Source: Daucus carota subsp. sativus (taxonomy: Eukaryota > Streptophyta > Magnoliopsida > Apiales > Apiaceae). From it: a stretch of DNA of 64,000 nt. The stretch lies in contig NC_030385.2 of the NCBI RefSeq assembly GCF_001625215.2, positions 26,281,135 to 26,345,134 on the forward strand. Direction: 5' to 3'. This document shows, in pieces, positions 54,436 through 64,000 of the stretch (position 1 is the stretch's first letter; each line of letters opens with the position of its first letter). Under the pieces are notes generated by a model. That model was not told the DNA's origin. It ran no database searches and saw nothing but the letters and a program-made list of their open reading frames with translations. The position numbers and the translations under genes were made by a program.

Positions 54436-57400
54436 TAAATAAACCAAAGGGTACAAATAACAAAGAAGTTCTGCTTGGAATTCGAATAAACATTGTATAT
54501 CATATAAATTTTTTCAAAAGAGAGAGAGAGAAACTTACACATCATTGCGTGTCCTTATCATCCATTCAGGAAAGGATCCAGATAGCAAGTTCCCTGTAAA
54601 GTAACTTAACAAAATGTAAAGTCACAGATCAATATGATTAGTGGTCCTTTAGAATGCATAAATTGCAATTTTATGTCACCACACTGGTATAATTATTTGT
54701 ACCCATGAGGCCCTGACTATGCACTGACCAAGATTGAAAGAATTGATCCTTGAGCATGTACTCCCTCCGTCCCCCTTAATTCTTAATATTGGGAGACAGG
54801 GATTCGGCATGCACTTTAAGACTCTCGTAAAATATAATTTGATAAATTACTTTTAAATTTTTTTTCTTCTGAATAAAAGATTAATGTTTAAATTTTTATC
54901 CAGAACAAGAATATTTTTAAAAAAAAAATTGTAAACCTATACTTTATATGCACCTTAAAATGCGTGTCAAGCAGTTGAAAAAAAGTGTTACGAAATGAGA
55001 GGGACAGAGGGAGTATACTTTCTACCATCCATGTTATGTTAACTTTAATAAGTTGTCAGAGATTCAATCAAGTAATTCTAAAGTAACCGAATATAGTTTA
55101 TATGAGAACAGACATGCAGGTCAACTGAGGGCGGTTGTATTGATTTTGAATCCCACAAATTATGCCAAAAATTATTGAATTTCAAAATATTGGTTTAGGC
55201 TTAGAGTTCAACGAATTGAGTGATCACATCACTATCAACATAAAAAACTGGAGAAATATTCACCATTAAGATGATTCTTGAACAATTCCTCCAATTAGAT
55301 ACTTCAAAAGGCTACTAATGACAACAACATCTTTAATTAAATAGGTGAATTTTACCAATTTGTTGAAAATATTAACATCAAGAACTCTGTAATATACAAA
55401 AGTTGCAGATGGAGTTCTCACATGGATTTTGTGTCATTTAGCTCCATCATGTTGCTCGGTATGTTGCCGTTTAGATTGTTAAAGCTGAGGTCACTGCGTT
55501 GGATAATCAATATGATAATATTTTGGAATCATCACATAATGGTAAATTCACTAAAGGACTTCATAATGATATTATTTTACTAAAAAGCCTGAGCAAAGAA
55601 TAAGAACATGAACTTCTGTTTTGAAAAATTTCTACACAATAATTAATTATTAAATATTTATGTAAACTGAAAAAAGACTGTTTTCATTTAGACAACATGG
55701 TGTACCAAAAAAAATCAATAGTATGTTGAAGCTTCTTGATCAGCTCTAACATCAACACTTCTTTGTGTTCACATTTTGTGAAATACATTATGCTACTTTG
55801 AATATACTTTATACAAAGCACTATTTATTTCAGTATACAAGTCTCGACCAAAGTTGGGCGTGAATTTCTTTAAAGTATACCTATGAGAAAGATCACAGAT
55901 TGAGATGCCATTATTCTGAATTCTGAAGTGACTTTAAACTGATTAAGTTCTAATATGCATGTGGAATATAAATTATTTCAGGTACTATATAATCTTTGTT
56001 TCCATTATGCATATTACTTGCCAAAGTTGCATTCTTTGACCCTTCAACTAAAAATCTTATTTAACATGTCTGTAGGTTGGAAAAAATGGAAAAAGGAGAA
56101 AGGATTTATCTACTAACAATGTTCTCAATTCTTTCATTTCACCAAGATATTGTGGTAGTTGTCCTGTGATATTGCAACTCCTTAATATCCTGCAACCAGA
56201 GATGAATCACCCTCCAAGCACTCATTAGTCATTATATTTATTAAGAGAGTTTTTAAGAAACGAATGCAACTTACAAAGTTTCGATGATTTTTAAGCTAGA
56301 GCTATTTAAGGAAGGAAAATCTCCAACGTTTTCATTTAAGTCACTGATTCTCCTGCATATTACGTTCGTAAACAATAGTTAAAAGTTACTATGCAGTCAA
56401 ATCAATTAATTAAACAAATAAAGTTATTGGATATGAAGTTAGAACTGACAAGTCCTTCAAATTAGCCAAAAGACTAAAGTCAGGTATCGGCCCATCCAAT
56501 CCACTAGCTTGGATTTCTCTGCATTGGACAATTAAGCTTTTCAAACAAGCATGTACGAAACAGATAAACTACATTAATGCTGATAATAAGCTACATTCTT
56601 ACAGCCTTGTAAGGTTTGTCCAAGTCCGAATGTAGTTAGGTATCTTGCCTTTGAAGTTGTTATCACTAATTCGACTGCATTTGCAAGATAATAATCTAAA
56701 GCATTAGATGTTACACATAAAAAGGAATAAGGGGTTCAGAATATAACCCTTCTTCCTTCAAACCCCCACAAATAGTTTATTTATTAAAAAAGAAATATGG
56801 AACGGAAAATACATAAGCATTTTAGAATCTTACAAGTCTGTCATAGAAGTGAGCTTGGCTAGTGTGTCGGGCAATGATCCAGTAAAATAGTTTGAAGACA
56901 GAGATCTTTGGCAATAATTAAAAGGCATTAGTGAATTAACAATCTTAGAAGGGAAGCACAAATTAGCAGTTGAGGAGTTGACACAGACCATATATTCATA
57001 TCACAACAAGATACACACAATACTACACTAACAGCGAGGTCTTACAACAAGTGTAAAACAATAAGGGAGAGACATACATTGCCGATAGAGCAGGAAGATC
57101 GCCAAGCTTTGCTGGAATATTTCCTGACATCTGATTGGCATCTAGCTCTCTGCCATAACATAAATAAGCATGAAAAACCTTAAGAGAATTTATCCAGTGA
57201 TAATTAAACGACTCGAATAAAAAAATCCAGCGCCAAAACATTACAGCTTTTCCAAAGTAGCAATGCTTCCATATTCTTCGGGAATCGGACCTGTCAAACG
57301 ATTCGCAAGTAGCGAGCTGCGGATAACATTTATGAGTTAAATACAGATGAATATGTAATATAGGAAATAGCTGAGCAATGACATAATAATCTAACGGTGT

Positions 57401-60400
57401 TTGTCCAGAACAATCGATTATTATTAAAACATATTTAGCTGGAAAAACGTCTAACAAATAGATACGATTGTCCGGACCCGGACCCATAATTGATATACCA
57501 TAATGTGACAGTGATATATTACATACATCCGACGAAGACTCAACGATGCCCATTCTACAGGTAAAGTACCGTTAATGTAGTTGCGTGTCAAATCTCTGTA
57601 AAAAATAACAAGAATTGCGAGATATCATCAGCTATAGATAATAATAATACTGATAAATATTAGAAAAAGAAAAGAAAGAGGAAAGAGGATGATAATGCTC
57701 ACATGACTTGGAGGAAAGGCAGTTTCTGAAACTCTGGTGGGAGCTTTCCCGCCAGATTCTGTGATTTTAGAACTCTGCATTCCAATATAACAAAGATTAC
57801 AGGAGAAAATATAAATAAATATCGATCACAAAAAATGACAATCCGGGCAGATAGTGGGATCGGGACTGTATACTACACTTGGGGATTTAGTACTTGCGAA
57901 TTGAGAGATACTACAAAGACCTCCGGCTCCGGACCTTGACACAGTTGGGGCGGGTTTCCGCAAAAATCCACCCAGATTTTCGTAAGTAATGAAATATTTT
58001 CAATTACGGTCTTTCTAATGTGTGCCCAAGGGCACACAATAAGCACCAACTTTTATGAAAATGGCTTGTTTTGATTGGTGGAATTGATGTGAATGCAGGG
58101 GGGCCATTTACATTTATTATCCATCAACCAATCAAAAGTTAGAATTTTCATGGGAGTTAGTGACTATTGTGTGCCCTTGGGCACACCATAGAAAATTCGT
58201 TTCAACTATGTTTGTTTTTCCGTATCAGGACCTGTCATCTTAAATCTTTACCAAAAAAACCTTTTAGGTTATATTCGATTAGGATTTTAATGTATTATTT
58301 TTAGTTTATGAATTTTAATGGATTGTATGAGATTTTGATTTTGTACGGATTCTTGATAAAATGTCGCAGAGTTAATAGGATTTAGGTACAATACTTCAAA
58401 ATCCCATTAAATTTGGTGGGATTTCAAAAAACTTAAAATACACTGAAGAATGCCACAAAATCCATCATTTTATGAAATGAAAAAAAAATCCATCAGCATT
58501 TGAATACCATCATATTTTAATGGATTTTAAACAATCCCAATTGAATACCATCGAATTTAAAGCATAATTTAAAATTCCAATTGAATACCACTAGATTTTG
58601 TAGCATAATTTAAAATCTCAATTGAATACCTCAAGATTTTAATGGATTTCAAACCATCTCAATCGAATATCCTCGGATTTCATGAATACAACTTTTTTTT
58701 TAAAATCTCAATACAATACATCCCTCTAAGATGCTCTCGATATGCAACTAATTTTGATTTAATTATATTAGTATAATAAACTTTTTTGAGAACTTTGAGT
58801 TTAATTTGAAATCTTTAATTTGAGCTGTATGGATATATAAAATGAAGTTGAATTTCGTCTGAAATGAAATCAAGAACATTCAAACACGAATATTATTGAG
58901 CCTGTGTCCCACTATGTTTTTATGTTATTTTTTGACATATATATTGAGCTCATATAAAATATAGTTTCATAATTTTTTAAAACTGTTTTATGAATAAAAT
59001 TTGACGTTCAAATTTTTATTCAAAAAGAAAAAAAAATTAAAAAAAAATATTATAAAACTATAATTTATAGAGTCTCAAAATGCGTGCAAACAGTGACGTA
59101 AACAACCTGCTAAACACGGAGGGAGTACATATTAAAGTGTGTGAAATGTGAAATATATTCCATTTGTTCCATTCATTTCTATACAGTTTTCTTTTTGGGG
59201 TATCTCATCATTTTTATATATTCAAAAATTTATAACTTTTAAGAATATAAAACACTATTGGGTTAACTACTTTTTTTCACTGTCTTCATTCCATAATAAT
59301 ATAAATACTATGAGGTCATTTGGGTCAGAATAAAATAAGTGTTTCTTGCTTAAATTTTAAAAATGAAGTATAAGTTAAGATCAAGTCAAGAGTTATAAGT
59401 TATAAGTGATTAAAGTGTTTGAAAAAAAAAGCAGAAGTCATCAAACAAAAACTAAATATTCTCAACTTCAACTTCTCGTAAGTACTTTTTGACTTTTTAT
59501 ACAGATGATACGAATAAGTGTTTTGAATTTATAAATCGAGAAGCCGTTCAAGCTCGGTCAAACACCTCCTATTACACGCATTATTTTTCTCCATTATCTC
59601 AAATCTATTATTAAGGGGCCGTTTGGTTCGCTTCGAGAAAACGGAATGGAATCCAGAAAGGGAAATGCGGAGAAAGGAAAGGAATGATCCTGAATTGTTT
59701 TACCTGTTTGGTTTTGTGGCAGAAACGGAATGAAAATTTGTGTGATTAATTTTATATTCGATTTTTTTAATATTATATAATTTAAAAAGAGTTAAATGTA
59801 TTTATATCTATAACAAGATAATTTATTTACATTCTAATAAATTAATAGTAATTTATTTAACCATACTATTAATTTTTTAAAATAAATTAACATGTGAATT
59901 ATGTCACAATTATATTTAAATAAAAAAACTAAATTAAAAATAATTTTTAATTCTTAAAAATACTTTATATGATAATTTATTCTAATTGTTTAAAATATGA
60001 ATTATAACTCAAAATTGGAAAAAAAAAGTGAAGAAAGGAAATTCAAATACCTAGTTGGGGAATGAGTTATGAGGAAAACCCACTCCTAAAAAAGAGGAAA
60101 GAGAATGATGATTTTTACAAAACAGACACGTACAAAAGGAATCAATCAGGCTGATTACCTTTCCCTTTACTGAATACCCCTAACCAAACGGCCCATAAAT
60201 ATAAATGAGTCCCATCATTTATTCATATTTTATCTAATTTTATTATTTTTTGCACTCTTTTTTTTTATTTCGTATTCACATCCCATGTACATAATTGAGT
60301 GAAACGGTGGAGCTTATGATTTTGTTATCGAGATAGTGCTATTTCACTTTATCTCTAATAATCTGTTCACACAATCTTGTATAACTGTGCTGCATAAAAA

Positions 60401-61981
60401 CAATATTCCACACGGTTGTAGTACTGAGTCAAAAAATTCAGTGATGTAGAACGACCCCAAAACAAAAGCGAAAAGCATCAATAGTAGTTAAGCGCAGAAA
60501 TATTGCCGGCAAACTACACTTATTTTATGGCGGAGTAGTTCAATTGAATATGACATTTATATTTATTTTGAATTACATTCAATTATTGGACTAAATCATA
60601 ATACTTTTTGAATAATATTACAGTCTAAATGCTCAGGGAGATGCATGTTCTGTTCGGTTAGTATTTGATCTTAGTATTTTCCATGCAACCATTTAGAGAT
60701 TGTTACTGAATAATTAAATTTATAAATTTCAAATAAATAACCAACTAGTTAATCTATTAGAAATATGCAGAAATTCGAATGTTGTATATAAAAAAAGGGA
60801 GTATACTCCCTCTGTTTTGAAATATAAGTCGCTTGACTTTTTTGCACGTATTTTTAAGTCTTTTGACCACATGCTAGAAATTATTATTTTCGATTTTTTT
60901 TTGAATAAAAATATATGATAGATATTATTATTATTAAAAAAAAAATTCGAAAATAATGATTTTAAACATGCGGTCAAACATTTTAAAAATACGTGTAAAA
61001 AAGTTATTTCAAAACGGAGGGAATATTTAGCAACAGATGATACTAAACTTCTAGTTTGACCTACCCTTACATAGAAATGCTGAAAAGCATGTTGCGTAGA
61101 ATTTCAACAAATTAATAATTATACCTCGAATTAAGTTGCACAAATATCACTATTCATCTCAAACCATGAAGACTACTTATGATATGCCTATATGATATTA
61201 AAAACATATTATTTTATAAATCATATGATCACATACCAATATTTAATTAAATATTTTGCAAAATTATTTAAATTTTGCAATAAAATATCGCAGAGTATTG
61301 TTCTTCAAATATATTTTGCAAATTACAAACATGTTTTACTCATAACACATACACGATTATAATTATTTTCAATATTTTTATCAAAAAATTTACATGATCC
61401 CTACCATTTCCAAGAAACAATGGCCTTCATCCAACTTTATATATATATATAATTTCTGGAATAGAATATTTTCATTAAAATTTGAAAGACTTCACATAAG
61501 TGTAGCAATAATATGGGATTCTCGATAGAAAATAAAAAACCGAGGTGAAAGAAAGTAGACGTACATTTGAACGACATGGCAAACTGTACCGTCCGAGGAG
61601 CAATTATCACAAGTGACATTGTTGTCAACTGAAGTGCTCCAACCGGATCCTCCACTGCATGGATCCACACTAAAATTCCAGTTGGTCTTTCCCAGTGTCT
61701 TTGCGCTTTGTCTCAAAGCTTCCACTAAAATATACATGTATATATCATCACTTGCTTAATTAGTTCAAACTCGTATAGTTTACAAACTAGATCAACTAGA
61801 GCCCGTTTGGCCGAGTTTATCACTAGAGCTCGTATCAACTGAGAACGATGTACTTACCTTCATCATCTGGCAGAACAAAAGCTGCACAAGGAGTGATGGC
61901 AAAATAAACCAAGGAATACGATAGTGTTATTATCACCAGCTGGGTGAGGAGTGAGGGAGCCGCTAGGCCTCGGGGCCTCAT
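48394..61981 (-). CDS. LRR-malectin receptor-like kinase, LRR-VIII-2 type (24 exons, 996 aa)
   Basis: Exons: 61858-61981, 61565-61724, 57703-57774, 57527-57595, 57245-57316, 57078-57149, 56834-56905, 56603-56674, 56450-56518, 56275-56352, 56118-56189, 55422-55493, 54539-54604, 52952-53017, 52799-52834, 51965-52005, 50908-51278, 50632-50827, 50268-50393, 49898-50016, 49600-49810, 49247-49484, 48956-49106, 48394-48759. All are GT-AG and phase-consistent (2991 nt). Plasma-membrane receptor, ligand unknown. Signal peptide about 1-36. The LRR region uses phase-matched exons of mostly 72 nt, one repeat each. Malectin domain about 405-585 (VYINCGG-type start, [20 protein letters not shown]). Membrane segment about 602-623. 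Kinase domain about 660-940 with GEGGFG (666-671), K687, HRDIK (783-787), DFG (803-805) and GYMAPEY, so an active RD kinase is expected. Resembles Arabidopsis At1g53430/At1g53440/LIK1. The 3790 bp intron 2 is filled with MITEs. Confidence 0.92.
53690..54068. mobile_element. Stowaway-like MITE in receptor kinase intron 13
   Basis: CTCCTTCCGCCCCCATTTAT at the left and TTCATTGGGACGGAGTGAG at the right, each flanked by TA. It lies between exons 13 and 14, non-coding. Confidence 0.75.
54382..54438. repeat. (AAT)n microsatellite in receptor kinase intron 13
   Basis: About 15 AAT units followed by irregular AAATAAT units, some 100 bases downstream (sense strand) of the exon 13 donor. Confidence 0.92.
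54761..55013. mobile_element. Stowaway-like MITE in receptor kinase intron 12
   Basis: CTCCCTCCGTCCCCCTTAAT at the left, GAGAGGGACAGAGGGAG at the right, TA on both sides. Non-coding and AT-rich. Confidence 0.8.
58015..58192. mobile_element. Short MITE with GTGTGCCCAAGGGCAC-type ends (copy 2), receptor kinase intron 2
   Basis: TCTAATGTGTGCCCAAGGGC at the left is mirrored by GCCCTTGGGCACACCATAGA at the right. The inner TTTTGATTGGT is mirrored by ACCAATCAAAA, and GCAGGGGGGCCA matches GCAGGGGGTCCA in the element at 23885-24055. Same family, diverged copy. Confidence 0.75.
58902..59125. mobile_element. Stowaway-like MITE in receptor kinase intron 2, worn left end
   Basis: The right end CACGGAGGGAG before TA is clear. 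The left end (TGTGTCCCACTATG) is diverged. The interior shares AAAATGCGTGCAAACAGTGA with the element at 20216-20444, which supports common origin. Confidence 0.6.
59615..60195. mobile_element. Tourist-like (PIF/Harbinger) MITE in receptor kinase intron 2
   Basis: Terminal repeats GGGGCCGTTTGGTT and AACCAAACGGCCCA with TAA on both sides (59612-59614, 60196-60198). 581 bp, with inner GGAAAGG-type symmetry; no coding frame. Confidence 0.7.
60806..61023. mobile_element. Stowaway-like MITE in receptor kinase intron 2
   Basis: CTCCCTCTGTTTTGAAATA at the left, TATTTCAAAACGGAGGGAA-like end at the right with TA. The inner arms (TTTTTTGCACGTATTTTTAA against AAAAATACGTGTAAAAAAG) also pair. Confidence 0.75.
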
Positions 61982-62157
61982 CAACATCTTCGAAAAATTT
62001 ATCTGAATCGAATTGCTTGCAGATACTGCTTTTTTCCTTCAAAGATTTTCTTGATCTTGCGTACATAAAAATTTATGCGATGAATTTGAAGGAGTGACCA
62101 TTGACCCAGTCTATCATGCTGTTTTGCTTTTGAACTGTTCCTTGGAAAAGTTAGATG

Positions 62158-62167
62158 GAGTATATAA
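62158..62167 (-). promoter_or_regulatory. Possible TATA box of the receptor kinase
   Basis: AATTATATAC on the minus strand about 180 bases before the ATG. A weak call based on position only. Confidence 0.3.
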
Positions 62168-62360
62168 TTGTATTAGTTTAATGCGCTTTGAAAAGTTTTG
62201 ATTGATAAAATGCATGATACATCACTACGTACGAATTAAGTATAATATGATATGCTATTGACTTTAAATCCAATCATACCCCTCCATCTTTTTTCCTTCA
62301 ATCCTCCCTCGTTTCCTTCTTCCTACCATGCAGTTACTCAGCAAAGTCTTAAAAGTCCAT

Positions 62361-62594
62361 GTCCCATCTCATTTCTTAGTATTTTTTTTTTAACTGTTTG
62401 AAACGTATTTTAAAATGCATATAAAGTATAAGTTTATAATCTTATTAAAAAGGTTTTGGTTCGGTATAAAAATTTAAATATTAAACTTTCAATCAGAAGA
62501 AATAATTTACAGTATCAAAATATATTTTCTGAGAACTTTAAAATGTGTGCTGAGCCCCACCCCTAATATAAAGAATTGTCGGGGACAGAGGGAG
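62361..62594. mobile_element. Stowaway-like MITE upstream of the receptor kinase
   Basis: The right end GGGGACAGAGGGAG before TA is typical. The left end GTCCCATCTCATTTCTTAG is diverged. The interior shares ACGTATTTTAAAATGCATATAAAGTATAAG with the element at 54761-55013 in reverse. Confidence 0.6.
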
Positions 62595-63261
62595 TATGCG
62601 GTAGGTTAGCATCGGACGGTTGTATCGGATTCAGGATTTAATTCTTGCCCGGGCTGGAGTTAAAAAAAAGCTCATAGACTCAATGAAAAAGATAAAATCT
62701 TGACTCCTGCATTGTGTTAAAATAAGATAATAAGTAAAAGAATAACTAAACAAGTTAAATTGATCCTTACCAAAAAAAGAAGAAGTTAAATTGATAAAAT
62801 ATGCTACTCTCTTTTTAGCTAAATAAATATTAATATATGCATTTAATCTTGTTTGGTTACTGTGATTTATTCTTCAAATTCAATATTTAATAAAAAATAA
62901 TACAACAAAAAATTATGCTTGCAAAATCAGTTTTTCTACAAAAATTAATTGATTAGCCAACTATTAATTAACCTCTTGCAAGTTGTATAATGTCTAATTC
63001 ATAACAATTGACTAATTATTAATCACTACAAATCAACATATAACTACAAATCACAAATACAATCAATTATCAAACATCATAATTTTACAAATATTTAAAT
63101 CAGTAGAATAATTACTTACATAGTTACATGATAGGCGCTTGATTTTGTTTTGGAGGTTTCTTTTTACGTATTAGGTTTTGGTGATCGGCAGCAGCATGGG
63201 CATGACTTTGGTTCTGTTTCCTGTACTTTAATTTTTTAAGGTGTTTTTTGTATATTGTTTA
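62595..63261. other. Intergenic, nothing recognised
   Basis: AT-rich DNA without a supported gene or clear repeat. Confidence 0.4.
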
Positions 63262-63646
63262 GAGCATCTCCAATGGTTGGCACTCTTCAAGAGGTGCCAA
63301 TTTTGACACATAACTCAAAATATTATTTTTTTATATTCACACTCTTCCAAATCATTTTTAGCACCCTTCTTTCAAAATAAACTCCAATGGTTGGCACTCA
63401 AGATGCCAACTTTATTAATAGAGAAATAATATTTTATGTATTATTGGGACCACAAATCTATATTTTATGTATTATTGGGACCACAAATGAAGTTGGCACC
63501 CTATTTTATGGGTTGTCAACTTTTGGCACCCAAAAGTGTGTCCATGCCAACTCACTTGGCACCCCAAGATCTCCAACAGGGGTGCTAACGAGAGTGTCGG
63601 TCCATATCATGCCACATGGTATTGGCACCTCCCATTGGAGATGCTT
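63262..63646. mobile_element. Tourist-like MITE with an internal tandem repeat
   Basis: Terminal repeats GAGCATCTCCAATGG and CCATTGGAGATGCT with TTA on both sides (63259-63261, 63647-63649). Inside, ATTTTATGTATTATTGGGAC plus CACAAAT occurs twice in tandem (63430-63488). The predicted 110-residue frame across it is an artefact of the element. Confidence 0.82.
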
Positions 63647-63649
63647 TTA

Positions 63650-64000
63650 TGCGTGCAATTGTTTTTGTGGATTGGGCTATAGAAATTGGGTTAGAGTAAG
63701 GTGTGATGGGCTGAATTAAAAAATATAGCAGGGGCTTAATTTTTTTTTCAACCGGACTAACATTATATTACAACTACTAGTTAAATGGACTCTATAAATT
63801 CTCCTAGCCCACTAGAAGATACGCCCCTGATTGTGTCGGGATTTGGTCGATCGATATCATAATTGTTTACTTATTCTAAAATCATTTTTGATATATTTTT
63901 TATTTATTAAAAATACAATTTATATTTATCTGATAATAAAAAAAAAATTAAGTGCCTTGTATTGCTTGACAATACATGATTCTTTTAACTTCGTTGAGTT
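63650..64000. other. Intergenic, nothing recognised
   Basis: No gene or clear repeat seen up to the window edge. Confidence 0.4.

Noticed and set aside
57023..57553. 176-residue minus-strand frame
   Set aside because: Runs across exons 4-6 of the receptor kinase and their introns in mixed frames; splice-consistent exons explain the region better.

Overview
This is nuclear DNA from a land plant, most likely a core eudicot. The evidence is many GT-AG introns, AT-rich intergenic DNA, dense Stowaway and Tourist MITEs, a plastid-DNA fragment inside an intron, and plant-only gene families. The species cannot be named from the sequence. Exon structures were built by hand from splice sites, reading-phase continuity and remembered family sequences. 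No alignment was run.

Layout. (1) 1-402, minus: first exon of a plastid BASS1-type transporter, cut by the window edge. (2) 3366-5460, plus: two-exon RHM-type UDP-rhamnose synthase (670 aa). (3) 6158-18987, minus: 17-exon class I trehalose-6-phosphate synthase (TPS1 type, 935 aa), tail-to-tail with RHM. Its introns hold a Mutator-like element, MITEs and a broken plastid cemA copy. (4) 19.5-36 kb: no convincing gene. This stretch is nested MITEs, foldback elements, elements separated by TA microsatellites, and a small LTR element (TRIM). (5) 36137-38293, plus: three-exon double B-box factor of the BBX22/LZF1 type (297 aa). (6) 39313-40792 and 41189-45874, minus: tandem pair of TBL/PMR5 family genes (360 and 375 aa) with identical exon phases. 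Intron 2 of the second is expanded by a 2.2 kb Mutator-like element. (7) 47173-47694, minus: secreted glycine-rich protein with a cysteine-rich tail. (8) 48394-61981, minus: 24-exon LRR-malectin receptor kinase (LRR-VIII-2 type, 996 aa). (9) 62-64 kb: upstream DNA with further MITEs.

Function. The genes are not an operon-like unit. Several relate loosely to sugar metabolism and the cell wall: UDP-rhamnose supply, trehalose-6-phosphate signalling, wall-polymer O-acetylation, a wall-type glycine-rich protein and a malectin-domain receptor. This is ordinary for a plant chromosome and I do not claim a cluster. I found no sign of an undescribed molecular system. The most interesting content is the transposon and organelle-DNA layer: matched 9-10 bp target duplications, nested insertions, head-to-head palindromes, and a cemA fragment inside an apparently intact TPS1 gene.
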